This document shows positions 9,192-18,412 of a stretch of 64,000 nucleotides of DNA, piece by piece; within the stretch, counting starts at the first letter, position 1; each line of letters starts with the position of its first letter. The DNA lies in assembly GCA_946998205.1 (NCBI GenBank), contig CAMPYJ010000001.1, forward strand, positions 75,246-139,245, written 5' to 3'. This stretch comes from an uncultured Prevotella sp. GTDB lineage: Bacteria > Bacteroidota > Bacteroidia > Bacteroidales > Bacteroidaceae. The position numbers and the translations under genes were made by a program. The notes beneath the pieces are model-generated. The model saw only the letters and a program-made list of their open reading frames with translations. It made no database searches and was not told the DNA's origin.

Positions 9192-9551
9192 ATGCTCATC
9201 GTACACAACCGGCTGATACCCTTCAAAAATTATGACGCCATCAACATTCTGGGAATGTTGTTTTGCCGCAAGGGAACGACCATCACGGCCGACCTTATCC
9301 AGCATGAGCGCATCCATACCCGACAGATGATTGAACTGGGATTTGTATTCTTCTATCTTTTCTACGTCATCGAGTGGCTCGTTCGCCTGCCGATGAGCGG
9401 GCGCGCCTACCTCAACATTTCGTTCGAGCGTGAAGCGTACAGGCACATGAACGACCCCGACTATTTGCTCAACCGACGGCCTTACGCTTGGATGGGCTAT
9501 TTGAAAAAGCCAACCAAACACGGCACGAAACCCACCAGAAAATCAAATTAA
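9192..9551 (+). CDS. Small conserved membrane protein with an HExxH motif
   Basis: This is a 119-residue protein. The N-terminal part (IPFKNYDAINILGMLFCRKG) leads to HERIHTRQM at about residue 38, an HExxH signature, followed by one strong membrane segment (LGFVFFYLFYVIEWLV). NISFEREAYRHMNDPDYL follows, with a Glu that could be a third zinc ligand. The arrangement resembles a stripped-down gluzincin of the BlaR1/M56 type. Similar short proteins occur in Bacteroidetes as hypothetical proteins (from memory). Peptidase activity is only an inference. The lysine-rich end has no other features. The palindromic element copy 2 immediately upstream may have separated the gene from its original promoter. 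Confidence 0.7.
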   Translation: MLIVHNRLIPFKNYDAINILGMLFCRKGTTITADLIQHERIHTRQMIELGFVFFYLFYVIEWLVRLPMSGRAYLNISFEREAYRHMNDPDYLLNRRPYAWMGYLKKPTKHGTKPTRKSN

Positions 9552-9596
9552 AAACGGGACTCACAGCCCCAATGGATAGCATCCCACAAAGGCCGC

Positions 9597-9695
9597 CAAC
9601 CAATAACGTTGACTTTGAACGCCAATCCCATACACTTTGGATCCCAAAGTCATAGAGATTGACCTCCAAAGTCAATGCTTTTAATTTCACAAGGT
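9597..9695. repeat. Word-shuffled palindromic intergenic repeat, locus C
   Basis: The stretch contains ACTTTGG-ATC-CCAAAGT (9634-9650), a perfect 7-bp inverted repeat, a further CCAAAGT at 9666-9672, and TTGACTTTGAACG at 9609-9621. These words, and the run ACTTTGAACGCCAAT, recur at the locus near 43.0 kb. It lies in the 214-nt gap between two convergent genes and encodes nothing visible. Confidence 0.55.
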
Positions 9696-9765
9696 AATGA
9701 AGAAGAGAATATGAGGATATGCTGTACTTCAACAGAAGTAAATAACAGACTTTGTATCAATTGGT

Positions 9766-10875
9766 TTATAAGACGTACGGTATCAGCAAATCATCACCAG
9801 CCAACGACACTTTCAAGCGATATTTATCAGTGCGCTCCACATGCATGAGTTGCTTGGGGGCGGTAGACTTAGGTTCCGTCAATGCCAAGGCCACATGCCC
9901 CATGGTACGGCGGAGGTTGAGTTCGACACAAGGATGGATGCACAATTCGGCCCGATTCTCCAACCTCACCACCATCATGTCGATGCCAAACGGCCCTGCG
10001 TATTTGCCTTTGAAGAGCGAACCCACCAGCGAGATGACATGCTCTTGAATGAAATCGAGCAGTTCGAGGGGCACATACCGCGCCATGATTTGGCGCTTCA
10101 CCGACTCCGAAGCAATAATGTTGCCCGTATAGGCACCATGAACCGTTGAGAACAGTGACAGACCAAGGTACGACACGCTGCCGCTGTCCATGGCCATGAA
10201 TTCCATCCCAAAATCACAGACCTTATTATATTGCGGCTCAATCATGACGCCGCCCTGCTTCTTGATGAGGTTTCGGCACCACCCTTCAACATGATCGCTG
10301 AAATCATGGTCAACATATCTCAACCCCCTACCGCTACTGCTCCAGGGTGCCTTCAATACAAATCGCCCGCCATCGGCCATGAGCAGGCCGGACAACTGAG
10401 CGGCATCGCCCGAGAAAAAAGTGCTGGTTCCTACAAAACGCTCGTGTGATGCTGCAAGAACAGGCAGCAAATGGGTTGCAGCAAACGTGCGACTGCTCAG
10501 CTTGCGCATAACATCCAATTGCTTGGCCGTAGGCACTGTTTGCCTGAACGTCGCGTTGGAGGACACCAGATAGTGGCACAACGCCCTGTCCCATCCCCAC
10601 GGCTCAACCTTGACAGTTGAGAAATCGATGGGAACACGGCACAAATCGGCATGCGAGATAAACAGCACATCATGTGCGAAACGACCAAGATGACGCACCG
10701 ATTCGAGCGCCGAAGCCACGTCATCCACCAGCACCATGTCACCGTCGTCAGCCCACAGGGCCGGCAGATAGCTCAGGTCGGCGCGCAACTCGCGCGCGGC
10801 ATGCGGAGCCGTGAAAGCATCCGTGTCGCTCGCCAACGCCACATCGTGTTCAGGATTGAAGACATGTAATTTCAT
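9766..10875 (-). CDS. Conserved protein with ATP-grasp-like features
   Basis: This is a protein of about 369 residues. The N-terminus KLHVFNPEHDVALAS is distinctive of a Bacteroidetes family of hypothetical proteins. The central region FVLKAPWSSSGRGLRYVDHD looks like the nucleotide-binding lysine and glycine loop of ATP-grasp enzymes, and EPQYNKVCDFGMEFM plus FGIDMMVVR and HPCVELNLRRTMGH resemble the metal-binding Glu/Asn end of that fold. The reaction is unknown; ATP-dependent ligation is an inference. Three ATGs occur in a row at the 5' end, and the third (10875) gives the usual MKLHVF start. A minus-strand -7 box (TATTTTTG, 10907-10914) lies upstream. The gene stands alone, divergent from the ATPase gene. 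Confidence 0.75.
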   Translation of the reverse strand: MKLHVFNPEHDVALASDTDAFTAPHAARELRADLSYLPALWADDGDMVLVDDVASALESVRHLGRFAHDVLFISHADLCRVPIDFSTVKVEPWGWDRALCHYLVSSNATFRQTVPTAKQLDVMRKLSSRTFAATHLLPVLAASHERFVGTSTFFSGDAAQLSGLLMADGGRFVLKAPWSSSGRGLRYVDHDFSDHVEGWCRNLIKKQGGVMIEPQYNKVCDFGMEFMAMDSGSVSYLGLSLFSTVHGAYTGNIIASESVKRQIMARYVPLELLDFIQEHVISLVGSLFKGKYAGPFGIDMMVVRLENRAELCIHPCVELNLRRTMGHVALALTEPKSTAPKQLMHVERTDKYRLKVSLAGDDLLIPYVL

Positions 10876-10944
10876 CATCAAAAAGTAACTTTTTCAAAAC
10901 TGGGCACAAAAATAAAAAAAAAGATGATATTTTGCAATATAGAG

Positions 10945-10975
10945 TTTGCAATTATAGAAATAAATCGTATCTTTG
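10945..10975 (+). promoter_or_regulatory. Bacteroidetes-type promoter of the AAA ATPase gene
   Basis: TTTG (10945-10948), a 19-nt spacer and TATCTTTG (10968-10975) give a full match to the Bacteroidetes consensus, 35 nt before the start codon. Confidence 0.8.
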
Positions 10976-11009
10976 CAGTGACGATTACGCAATTTAACAG
11001 GATTTAGAA

Positions 11010-12197
11010 ATGGAATCTTTCTTCCGCACCCATAAAAACCTTGTAGAGCACACCAAAGCGCCAGTTCGTCGAACCCTCATGGATGAGATTGACTGGAACG
11101 ACCGCTTGATAGGCATCAAAGGAACGCGGGGCGTGGGAAAGACTACTTTCTTGTTACAATACGCGCAAGAAAGGTTCGAGAGTACAGACCACCGCTGCCT
11201 GTACATCAACATGAACAACTTCTATTTCCAAGGCTGCGGAATAGATGATTTTGCGAAACAGTTTGTCCAACAGGGCGGTAAGGTTCTGCTCATCGACCAA
11301 GTGTTCAAACAGCCCAAGTGGAGTGAGGAGCTAAGGCGATGCTACGACCGCTTCCCGGAGTTGAAGGTAATCTTCACCGGCTCGAGCGTGATGAGGCTCA
11401 AGGAAGAGAATCCCGAACTGAACGGCATCGTGAAGAGTTACAACCTGCGGGGCTTCTCGTTCCGCGAGTTTCTCAACCTCAAGACCAACAACCAGTTCTC
11501 GCCATACACGCTTGACGAGATACTCACGGGACACGAACACATCATCAAGCAAATCCTGCCAAAGGCCAGTCCCGCGAAATACTTCATGGACTACATACAC
11601 CATGGCTTCTACCCTTTTTTTCTGGAGAATCGCAATTTCTCGGAGAATCTGCTGAAGACCATGAACATGATGACGGAGGTTGACATCCTGCTGATCAAGC
11701 AAATCGAGCTGAAGTACCTCACCAAAATCAAGAAACTGTTCTATCTGCTGGCCACGGAAGGACAGTGTGCGCCCAACATCAGCAATCTGGCGCATGAGAT
11801 ACAGACCAGCCGCGCCACGGTGATGAATTACATCAAATACCTGGCCGACGCCCGGTTGATCAACATCATCTATCCCATAGGCCAGGATTTCCCGAAGAAA
11901 CCCACCAAAGTGATGATGCACAACACCAACCTGCAGTACGTCATCTATCCGAACAAGGCGGAAACACAGGACTTGATGGAGACCTTCTTCGTAAACTGCA
12001 TGTGGAAAGACCATGCGGTGAACCACTCCGGCAAAGACCGCTTCTACATGGTAGACGGCCGGCGGAAGTTCAGAATCTGCGACGCGCAATGCGAACATAA
12101 GACACATTATAGCACCGATACCGTCTACGCCCGATACAACACCGAGGTGGGACAAGACAACCGCATCCCGCTGTGGCTGTTGGGCTTTCTGTATTGA
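11010..12197 (+). CDS. AAA-family ATPase with DUF4143-type C-terminus
   Basis: This is a 395-residue cytosolic ATPase. Walker A is GTRGVGKTTFLLQYA (about residues 33-47). Walker B/sensor-like ELKVIFTGSSVMRLKEENPE follows at about 118-137, and then the Tyr-Asn-Leu-Arg-Gly-Phe-Ser-Phe-Arg-Glu-Phe stretch typical of AAA_14/DUF4143 proteins. The C-terminal third contains a winged-helix-like region (NISNLAHEIQTSRATVMNYI) and NTNLQYVIYP. Proteins of this type are widespread in Bacteroidetes in many copies, and their physiological role is unknown. The gene has its own promoter and no obvious operon partner. Family call is firm, function open. Confidence 0.85.
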   Translation: MESFFRTHKNLVEHTKAPVRRTLMDEIDWNDRLIGIKGTRGVGKTTFLLQYAQERFESTDHRCLYINMNNFYFQGCGIDDFAKQFVQQGGKVLLIDQVFKQPKWSEELRRCYDRFPELKVIFTGSSVMRLKEENPELNGIVKSYNLRGFSFREFLNLKTNNQFSPYTLDEILTGHEHIIKQILPKASPAKYFMDYIHHGFYPFFLENRNFSENLLKTMNMMTEVDILLIKQIELKYLTKIKKLFYLLATEGQCAPNISNLAHEIQTSRATVMNYIKYLADARLINIIYPIGQDFPKKPTKVMMHNTNLQYVIYPNKAETQDLMETFFVNCMWKDHAVNHSGKDRFYMVDGRRKFRICDAQCEHKTHYSTDTVYARYNTEVGQDNRIPLWLLGFLY

Positions 12198-12319
12198 GAG
12201 ACGGTGGCAACGAATCAAGAATAAGCGAACAGATAAAGACAGCGACGAAAGAACAAGAACAACAGTGAAGGTTTAAAAGATTCATACGAAACATTCATTC
12301 ATATTTTATTTTTAACAAA

Positions 12320-15300
12320 ATGGCAAAAGAAAAAAAGTTTATCACTTGTGATGGTAACGAAGCCGCAGCTCATATCAGCTACATGTTTTCTGAGGTGGCT
12401 GCCATCTACCCCATCACCCCATCTTCTCCTATGGCCGAGCACGTTGACACATGGGCTGCCAAAGGACGAAAGAACCTATTCGGACAAACCGTTACGGTAC
12501 AAGAAATGCAGTCGGAGGGAGGCGCAGCCGGCGCCGTTCATGGCTCTCTCCAGTCGGGTGCGTTGACCACGACCTATACAGCATCGCAGGGCTTGCTGCT
12601 CATGATACCAAACATGTACAAGATAGCTGGCGAACAGCTGCCTTGCGTCATCAACGTCACGGCGCGCACCATCGCGACGCACTCGTTGTGTATCTTCGGT
12701 GACCACTCCGACGTGATGGCTTGCCGCCAAACCGGTTTTGCCATGTTCTGCTCCGGATCCGTTCAAGAAGTGATGGACTTGTCGGCAGTACCCCATTTGG
12801 CCACATTAAAGACCAGCATACCCTTCATCAATTTCTTTGACGGATTCCGCACCTCTCATGAGTATCACAAAATTGAGCTGATTGACGAAGAGGAAATCAA
12901 GAAGCTGGTTGACTATGACGACATCAAGCGTTTCCGCGACCGCGCAATGACGCCTGAACGGCCGGTGACACGCGGCACGGCCGAAAACCCGGAGACATTC
13001 TTCACGCACCGCGAAGCATGCAACAAGCATTACGAGGACGTGCCGGAAGTAGTGGAAGGCTATCTGAAACAAATATCCGAACTTACCGGCCGCGAATATC
13101 ACATCTTCTCCTATTACGGCGCCGAGGATGCGGAAAACATCATCATCTTGATGGGATCGGCTACCGAGGCTGCCCGCGAGGTGATTGACCACCAGCTGAA
13201 GGAAGGAAAGAAGGTAGGAATGATTTCAGTACACCTTTATCGTCCATTCTCCGTCAAGCACCTGTTGGCCGCAGTGCCCAAGACCGTAAGGCGTATTGCC
13301 GTGTTGGATCGCACGAAAGAGCCGGGCGCCGAGGGCGAGCCGCTGTACCTGGACGTGAAGAGCGCTTTCTATGACGTAGAAAACAAGCCACTGATCGTGG
13401 GTGGACGCTACGGACTTGGTTCGGCAGACATCACGCCGAGCCACATCATCTCCGTGTTCAACAACCTGGAGATGAACGAGCCGAAGAATCACTTTACGGT
13501 AGGTATCGTTGATGACGTGACCTTTACTTCGCTGCCATTGCTCGAAGACATTCCCCTGGGAGCAGAAGGAACGTTCGAAGCCAAGTTCTATGGCCTGGGC
13601 GCTGACGGTACCGTAGGCGCCAACAAGAACTCCGTGAAAATCATCGGTGACAACACCAATAAATATTGTCAGGCCTACTTCTCGTACGACTCGAAGAAGT
13701 CAGGAGGTTTCACCTGCTCACACCTTCGTTTTGGAGATCAGCCCATTCATTCTACCTACAAGGTAATCACACCAAACTTCGTGGCTTGCCACGTTCAGGC
13801 ATACTTGAGAATGTATGACGTGATTCGCGGTCTGCGCAAGAATGGCACATTCCTTCTGAACACCGTCTTTGAGGGAGAAGAGTTGGCAAACTTCATTCCG
13901 AACAGACTGAAGCGCTACTTCGCTCAAAACAACATTACCGTATACTACATCAACGCGACGAAGATTGCTCAAGAAATTGGTTTGGGCAACCGTACCAACA
14001 CCATTCTCCAGAGTGCCTTCTTCCGCATCACCGAAGTCATCCCCGTTGACCTTGCGGTAGAACAGATGAAGAAGTTCATCGTGAAGTCGTACGGAAACAA
14101 GGGTCAGGACATCGTTGACAAGAACTATGCCGCCGTAGAACGTGGCGTGGAGTATCAGCAATTGACGGTTGACCCGGCATGGGCAAACCTTGCAGATGAT
14201 GAAGAAGCTCCTGAAGAGGATGTTCCGGCATACATCAAAGAAATCGTACGCCCCATCAACGCGCAGAATGGCGATTTGCTGAAAGTGTCCGATTTCGTAA
14301 AATACGACATGGTAGACGGCACCATGCTGAACGGTTCGGCTGCCTACGAGAAGCGCGGCGTTGAAGCATTCAACCCCGAATGGACATCCGAAAACTGCAT
14401 CCAGTGCAACAAATGTGCCTACGTTTGCCCCCACGCAGCCATTCGTCCGTTTGTATTGGATGAGGAAGAAATGAAGGGATTCGATGACAAGACACTGACC
14501 ATGAAGGTTCCAAGACCGATGGCAGGCATGAACTTCCGCATCCAGGTAAGCGTGCTCGACTGTGTGGGATGCGGTAACTGCGCAGATGTATGTCCTGGAA
14601 ACAAACTTGGTAAGGCGTTGAAAATGGTGCCTTTTACGCACGATGAGAAGATGATTGGAAACTGGAACTACCTCACCAAGAATGTAAAGAGCAAGCAGCA
14701 TCTTATCGACATCCAGAGCAATGTGAAGAACTCGCAGTTTGCACAACCGTTGTTTGAGTTCTCCGGCGCATGCTCAGGATGTGGCGAAACGCCTTATGTA
14801 AAATTGGTTTCACAATTGTTTGGCGACCGTGAAATGATTGCTAACGCAACAGGATGCTCATCCATTTACTCCGCATCACTGCCTTCTACGCCCTACACGA
14901 CCAACGACGAGGGCAAAGGTCCAACCTTCGCAAACTCACTGTTTGAAGACTTCTGCGAATTTGGAATGGGTATGTCTTTGGGAAACAAGAAGATGCGTAA
15001 CCGCATCTCTCTCCTGCTCAATCAATTGACTGAAAAAGACGATACCTCGAACGAGTTGAAAGAAGCCGCACTGAAGTGGCTGGAAGTGAAAGACGACGCT
15101 CAAGGTTCTAAAGAAGCTGCTGCTCAGCTCAAGCCACTTATCAAAGCGTGCGCAGAGAAAGGTTGCGGTATCTGCAAAGAACTGATGACGCTTGAGCACT
15201 ACCTCATCAAACGCTCACAATGGATTATCGGTGGTGACGGTGCTTCGTATGACATCGGTTTCGGCGGGCTCGACCACGTCGTCGCATCGGGAGAAGATGT

Positions 15301-15898
15301 CAATATCTTAGTTCTCGATACTGAAGTGTACTCGAATACGGGTGGACAGAGCTCAAAGGCAACACCGCTTGGTGCCATTGCTCAATTCGCCGCCCAAGGA
15401 AAGCGCATCCGCAAGAAGGACTTAGGCTTGATGGTTACAACCTATGGATATGTGTATGTGGCACAGATAGCAATGGGTGCTGACCAAGCTCAAACGCTGA
15501 AAGCCATCCGTGAAGCAGAGGCTTATCACGGACCATCCGTTATCATCGCCTATTCGCCATGTATCAACCACGGATTGAAAGCCAAGGGTGGCATGGGCAA
15601 GAGCCAGGCTGAGGAAGCGCGCGCCGTCGCATGCGGATACTGGCACCTGTGGAGATACAATCCTCAGCTTGCAGATCAAGGCAAGAACCCATTCGTACTC
15701 GACTCTAAAGTACCGGACTGGAGCAAGTTCCGCGAGTTCTTATTGGGAGAAGTTCGTTACTTGTCTGTAAAGAAAGCATATCCTAATGAAGCCGAAGAAC
15801 TATTCGAAGCCGCAGAAAACATGGCGAAACTGCGCTATAACAGTTATGTTCGCAAAGCGCAGGAGAACTGGAACACTTCAGATAAAGAAACAGACTGA
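12320..15898 (+). CDS. nifJ: Pyruvate:ferredoxin (flavodoxin) oxidoreductase
   Basis: This single-chain 1192-residue enzyme converts pyruvate and CoA to acetyl-CoA, CO2 and reduced ferredoxin, the main pyruvate-oxidising step in anaerobes. In order: the pyrimidine-binding domain with SYMFSEVAAIYPITPSSPMA; the two 4Fe-4S clusters CIQCNKCAYVCPHAAIRP and CVGCGNCADVCPG (about residues 694-755); CSGCGE for the third cluster; and the thiamine diphosphate domain GDGASYDIGFGGLDHV with SNTGGQSSKATP. The length is usual. The 3' end is odd: a +1-frame stretch running to 16001 looks like a continuation of the protein. It is monocistronic, with a terminator-like hairpin at 16030-16066. Confidence 0.95.
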   Translation: MAKEKKFITCDGNEAAAHISYMFSEVAAIYPITPSSPMAEHVDTWAAKGRKNLFGQTVTVQEMQSEGGAAGAVHGSLQSGALTTTYTASQGLLLMIPNMYKIAGEQLPCVINVTARTIATHSLCIFGDHSDVMACRQTGFAMFCSGSVQEVMDLSAVPHLATLKTSIPFINFFDGFRTSHEYHKIELIDEEEIKKLVDYDDIKRFRDRAMTPERPVTRGTAENPETFFTHREACNKHYEDVPEVVEGYLKQISELTGREYHIFSYYGAEDAENIIILMGSATEAAREVIDHQLKEGKKVGMISVHLYRPFSVKHLLAAVPKTVRRIAVLDRTKEPGAEGEPLYLDVKSAFYDVENKPLIVGGRYGLGSADITPSHIISVFNNLEMNEPKNHFTVGIVDDVTFTSLPLLEDIPLGAEGTFEAKFYGLGADGTVGANKNSVKIIGDNTNKYCQAYFSYDSKKSGGFTCSHLRFGDQPIHSTYKVITPNFVACHVQAYLRMYDVIRGLRKNGTFLLNTVFEGEELANFIPNRLKRYFAQNNITVYYINATKIAQEIGLGNRTNTILQSAFFRITEVIPVDLAVEQMKKFIVKSYGNKGQDIVDKNYAAVERGVEYQQLTVDPAWANLADDEEAPEEDVPAYIKEIVRPINAQNGDLLKVSDFVKYDMVDGTMLNGSAAYEKRGVEAFNPEWTSENCIQCNKCAYVCPHAAIRPFVLDEEEMKGFDDKTLTMKVPRPMAGMNFRIQVSVLDCVGCGNCADVCPGNKLGKALKMVPFTHDEKMIGNWNYLTKNVKSKQHLIDIQSNVKNSQFAQPLFEFSGACSGCGETPYVKLVSQLFGDREMIANATGCSSIYSASLPSTPYTTNDEGKGPTFANSLFEDFCEFGMGMSLGNKKMRNRISLLLNQLTEKDDTSNELKEAALKWLEVKDDAQGSKEAAAQLKPLIKACAEKGCGICKELMTLEHYLIKRSQWIIGGDGASYDIGFGGLDHVVASGEDVNILVLDTEVYSNTGGQSSKATPLGAIAQFAAQGKRIRKKDLGLMVTTYGYVYVAQIAMGADQAQTLKAIREAEAYHGPSVIIAYSPCINHGLKAKGGMGKSQAEEARAVACGYWHLWRYNPQLADQGKNPFVLDSKVPDWSKFREFLLGEVRYLSVKKAYPNEAEELFEAAENMAKLRYNSYVRKAQENWNTSDKETD

Positions 15899-16001
15899 AC
15901 AGCCAACGGGAAATCCTGATACGGCTGAAGCTACTGAAAACATAGTGGCAAGTAAGCCTAAAGAGGAACCTAAGGCCGAGCATGTCGTTGCGAAACCGTA
16001 A
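15899..16001 (+). other. Open +1-frame extension after nifJ (possible out-of-frame C-terminal tail)
   Basis: Directly after the nifJ stop, the +1 frame stays open for about 35 codons and encodes a Pro/Ala/Glu/Lys-rich sequence (NPDTAEATENIVASKPKEEP and on to VVAKP) before a stop at 16001. The composition resembles a natural low-complexity tail such as that of the S16 protein in this window. It may be a real tail lost by a one-base change, a sequencing error, or chance. Confidence 0.4.
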
Positions 16002-16029
16002 GCGACAGACATAGCTCACAATACATGGA

Positions 16030-16066
16030 AAGGAGGGTGTGTCAACACAATGGCGCCCCTCTTTTT
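16030..16066 (+). terminator. Probable intrinsic terminator of nifJ
   Basis: A GGAGGG..GCGCCCCTC hairpin is followed by CTTTTTCTTG. Between here and the rho promoter (16067-16332) nothing else is recognised. The whole gene-free gap is 516 nt. Confidence 0.6.
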
Positions 16067-16332
16067 CTTGTTTTGCGACCCATTGACGCTGAACGCATCT
16101 CGTCATGGTCATCTATGTTGACAACGTACCAGAAAGTGATGATAGCGTAAGGGGTGGGCATCACGCCTTGGGTTTGACAAATCTTTATCACAACCATTCG
16201 CCTGATGCGTCAAGCTCATTCAAACGTAAGCCAATAAATCAAAACATAGAACTACCCGCCCGGTATGTTAACAATATTTAAAGGCATCAAAAAAAATATT
16301 GTATTGCAACGTTATTCTGCATTCTTTTTTTG

Positions 16333-16340
16333 TACCTTTG
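16333..16340 (+). promoter_or_regulatory. Candidate -7 box for rho
   Basis: TACCTTTG fits TAnnTTTG and is 75 nt upstream of the rho start. A -33 TTTG at the usual spacing is lacking. Confidence 0.45.
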
Positions 16341-16414
16341 CCAGCGAATAAAAACATACGAAGCCGTTTCTCTTCTGAAACGCAGAAATTTCTATCAACA
16401 CTTATTATACAACA

Positions 16415-18412
16415 ATGTATAGCAAAGACGAATTATCATCTAAAGATATCCAGGAATTGACGGATATCGCTCAACAAATGGGTGCCGAATTAGACGACAA
16501 CAATACTCCCGAAGAAATCATATATTCAATACTCGATAAACAAGCGACGTCAGAAACAGAAGAAAATGCGACAGGCACAAAGCGGCGACGCATACGCATA
16601 CCGACGCGTGAAACTGACAGGGTTTACTCGGTAAACGGAAAAGATGGTGAGAACTTCGACATGAAAAAGAAAAAAACAGCAAGCGAGCCAGCTTCATTGT
16701 TCAAAGAGGATGACATGACCAAGGATGACAATTCGCCCCAAGAAAAAAAGAATCTGACACCAGAAGAAGAACTTGCCGCCATACCTAAGCATAGGGGGAG
16801 AAAAACGAAACGCGAGCTTGAACTTCTTGCAATGATAGATGCCAAGAAGGAAGAAACTCGTGTTGATACAGAAAAACAAAAGAAGGACATAGAAAATAAT
16901 GACAACACCGAGAAGTCACGCCCGACAGGAGTACATGATGAGGTGAATGAAAAAAAAGCAGAGAATGTGGAAGAAAATATTTCAAGCGCGAACTCAGAAT
17001 ACGCGACTAACAAGGACACTGGCATGACCAGCTTACTGGAACGCTTACAAGCGAAGGTGAACGCGCACAACGAAAACGAACAGGAACGCCGCGAGGCCAT
17101 CGCAGATGGCATTTGGGAAGGTGATCCCGCCGACGGTACCGACTTCATCGTTGTACAGGACTTACCAATCTTGGATCAAGGAGCCGTACCCAACTATGAC
17201 ATGTTTGACAACCCCACCACCCCCATCATGCCATCGGTCTCATACCAAACTCCCGTAAACATGAGCGCATCAGATTCATCGGCATACGACTTCTCTGACA
17301 TTATTGAAGCGAATGGGGTTTTGGAAATCATGCCCGATGGCTATGGATTCCTGCGCTCAAGCGATTACAATTATCTGTCTTCACCAGACGATGTGTACGT
17401 GGCCAGCTCGCAAATCAAGAAATATGGCCTGAAGACAGGAGATGTGATACAATGTCATGTACGTCCTCCACACGACGGAGAGAAGTACTTTCCATTGACC
17501 AACATTGACAAGATCAACGGAAGAAATCCGAATGAGATTCGTGACAGGATACAGTTTGAGCATCTTACTCCACTCTTTCCTGAAGAGAAATTCACACTCT
17601 GCGGTAACAAAGCAACGACCAACCTGTCCACACGCGTGGTCGACCTCTTCTCTCCTATTGGAAAAGGTCAGCGTGCCTTAATAGTCGCTCAACCCAAAAC
17701 GGGTAAGACCATCTTGATGAAAGACATTGCCAATGCCATCGCTGCCAACCACCCCGAGGCATATCTCATGATGTTGCTCATTGACGAGCGACCCGAGGAG
17801 GTGACAGACATGGCACGCACGGTGAATGCAGAAGTCATCGCTTCCACCTTTGACGAACCTGCCGAGCGCCATGTGAAGATAGCAGGCATCGTCTTAGAGA
17901 AAGCCAAACGCATGGTAGAATGTGGACACGATGTGGTGATATTCCTCGACTCCATTACCCGATTGGCGCGCGCCTACAACACAGTGAGTCCTGCCTCTGG
18001 CAAGGTCTTGACGGGTGGTGTGGATGCCAACGCACTGCAAAAGCCCAAACGCTTCTTCGGTGCAGCCCGAAACATTGAGGGCGGAGGGTCGCTCACCATC
18101 ATTGCCACGGCACTCATCGACACAGGTAGCAAGATGGACGAAGTGATTTTTGAAGAGTTCAAAGGCACCGGAAACATGGAGTTGCAACTGGATCGCTCGC
18201 TCTCCAACAAGCGCATCTTCCCTGCTGTCAACCTGGTGGCTTCGAGTACACGACGCGACGACTTGCTGCAAGACAAGACCACACTCGACAGGATGTGGAT
18301 TCTGCGCAAATACATTGCCGACATGAACCCAATAGAAGCAATGAACTCAATTCATGACAGAATGATAAGAACCCGCAACAACGACGAGTTCTTGATGTCC
18401 ATGAACTCATGA
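16415..18412 (+). CDS. rho: Transcription termination factor Rho
   Basis: This 665-residue hexameric RNA-dependent ATPase ends transcription at Rho-dependent sites. A short N-terminal Rho_N helix bundle (about residues 1-45) is followed by a long charged, Lys/Glu/Asn-rich insertion (about 50-265) that makes it much longer than E. coli Rho (419); such insertions are common in Bacteroidetes. The cold-shock RNA-binding domain begins near 296 (GVLEIMPDGYGFLRSSDYNY). The P-loop is AQPKTGKT (about 426), Walker B is VVIFLDSITRLARAYN (about 507), with LIDERPEEVTDMAR near 455. The stop codon overlaps the uvrA start in an ATGA, so translation is probably coupled. Confidence 0.96.
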   Translation: MYSKDELSSKDIQELTDIAQQMGAELDDNNTPEEIIYSILDKQATSETEENATGTKRRRIRIPTRETDRVYSVNGKDGENFDMKKKKTASEPASLFKEDDMTKDDNSPQEKKNLTPEEELAAIPKHRGRKTKRELELLAMIDAKKEETRVDTEKQKKDIENNDNTEKSRPTGVHDEVNEKKAENVEENISSANSEYATNKDTGMTSLLERLQAKVNAHNENEQERREAIADGIWEGDPADGTDFIVVQDLPILDQGAVPNYDMFDNPTTPIMPSVSYQTPVNMSASDSSAYDFSDIIEANGVLEIMPDGYGFLRSSDYNYLSSPDDVYVASSQIKKYGLKTGDVIQCHVRPPHDGEKYFPLTNIDKINGRNPNEIRDRIQFEHLTPLFPEEKFTLCGNKATTNLSTRVVDLFSPIGKGQRALIVAQPKTGKTILMKDIANAIAANHPEAYLMMLLIDERPEEVTDMARTVNAEVIASTFDEPAERHVKIAGIVLEKAKRMVECGHDVVIFLDSITRLARAYNTVSPASGKVLTGGVDANALQKPKRFFGAARNIEGGGSLTIIATALIDTGSKMDEVIFEEFKGTGNMELQLDRSLSNKRIFPAVNLVASSTRRDDLLQDKTTLDRMWILRKYIADMNPIEAMNSIHDRMIRTRNNDEFLMSMNS

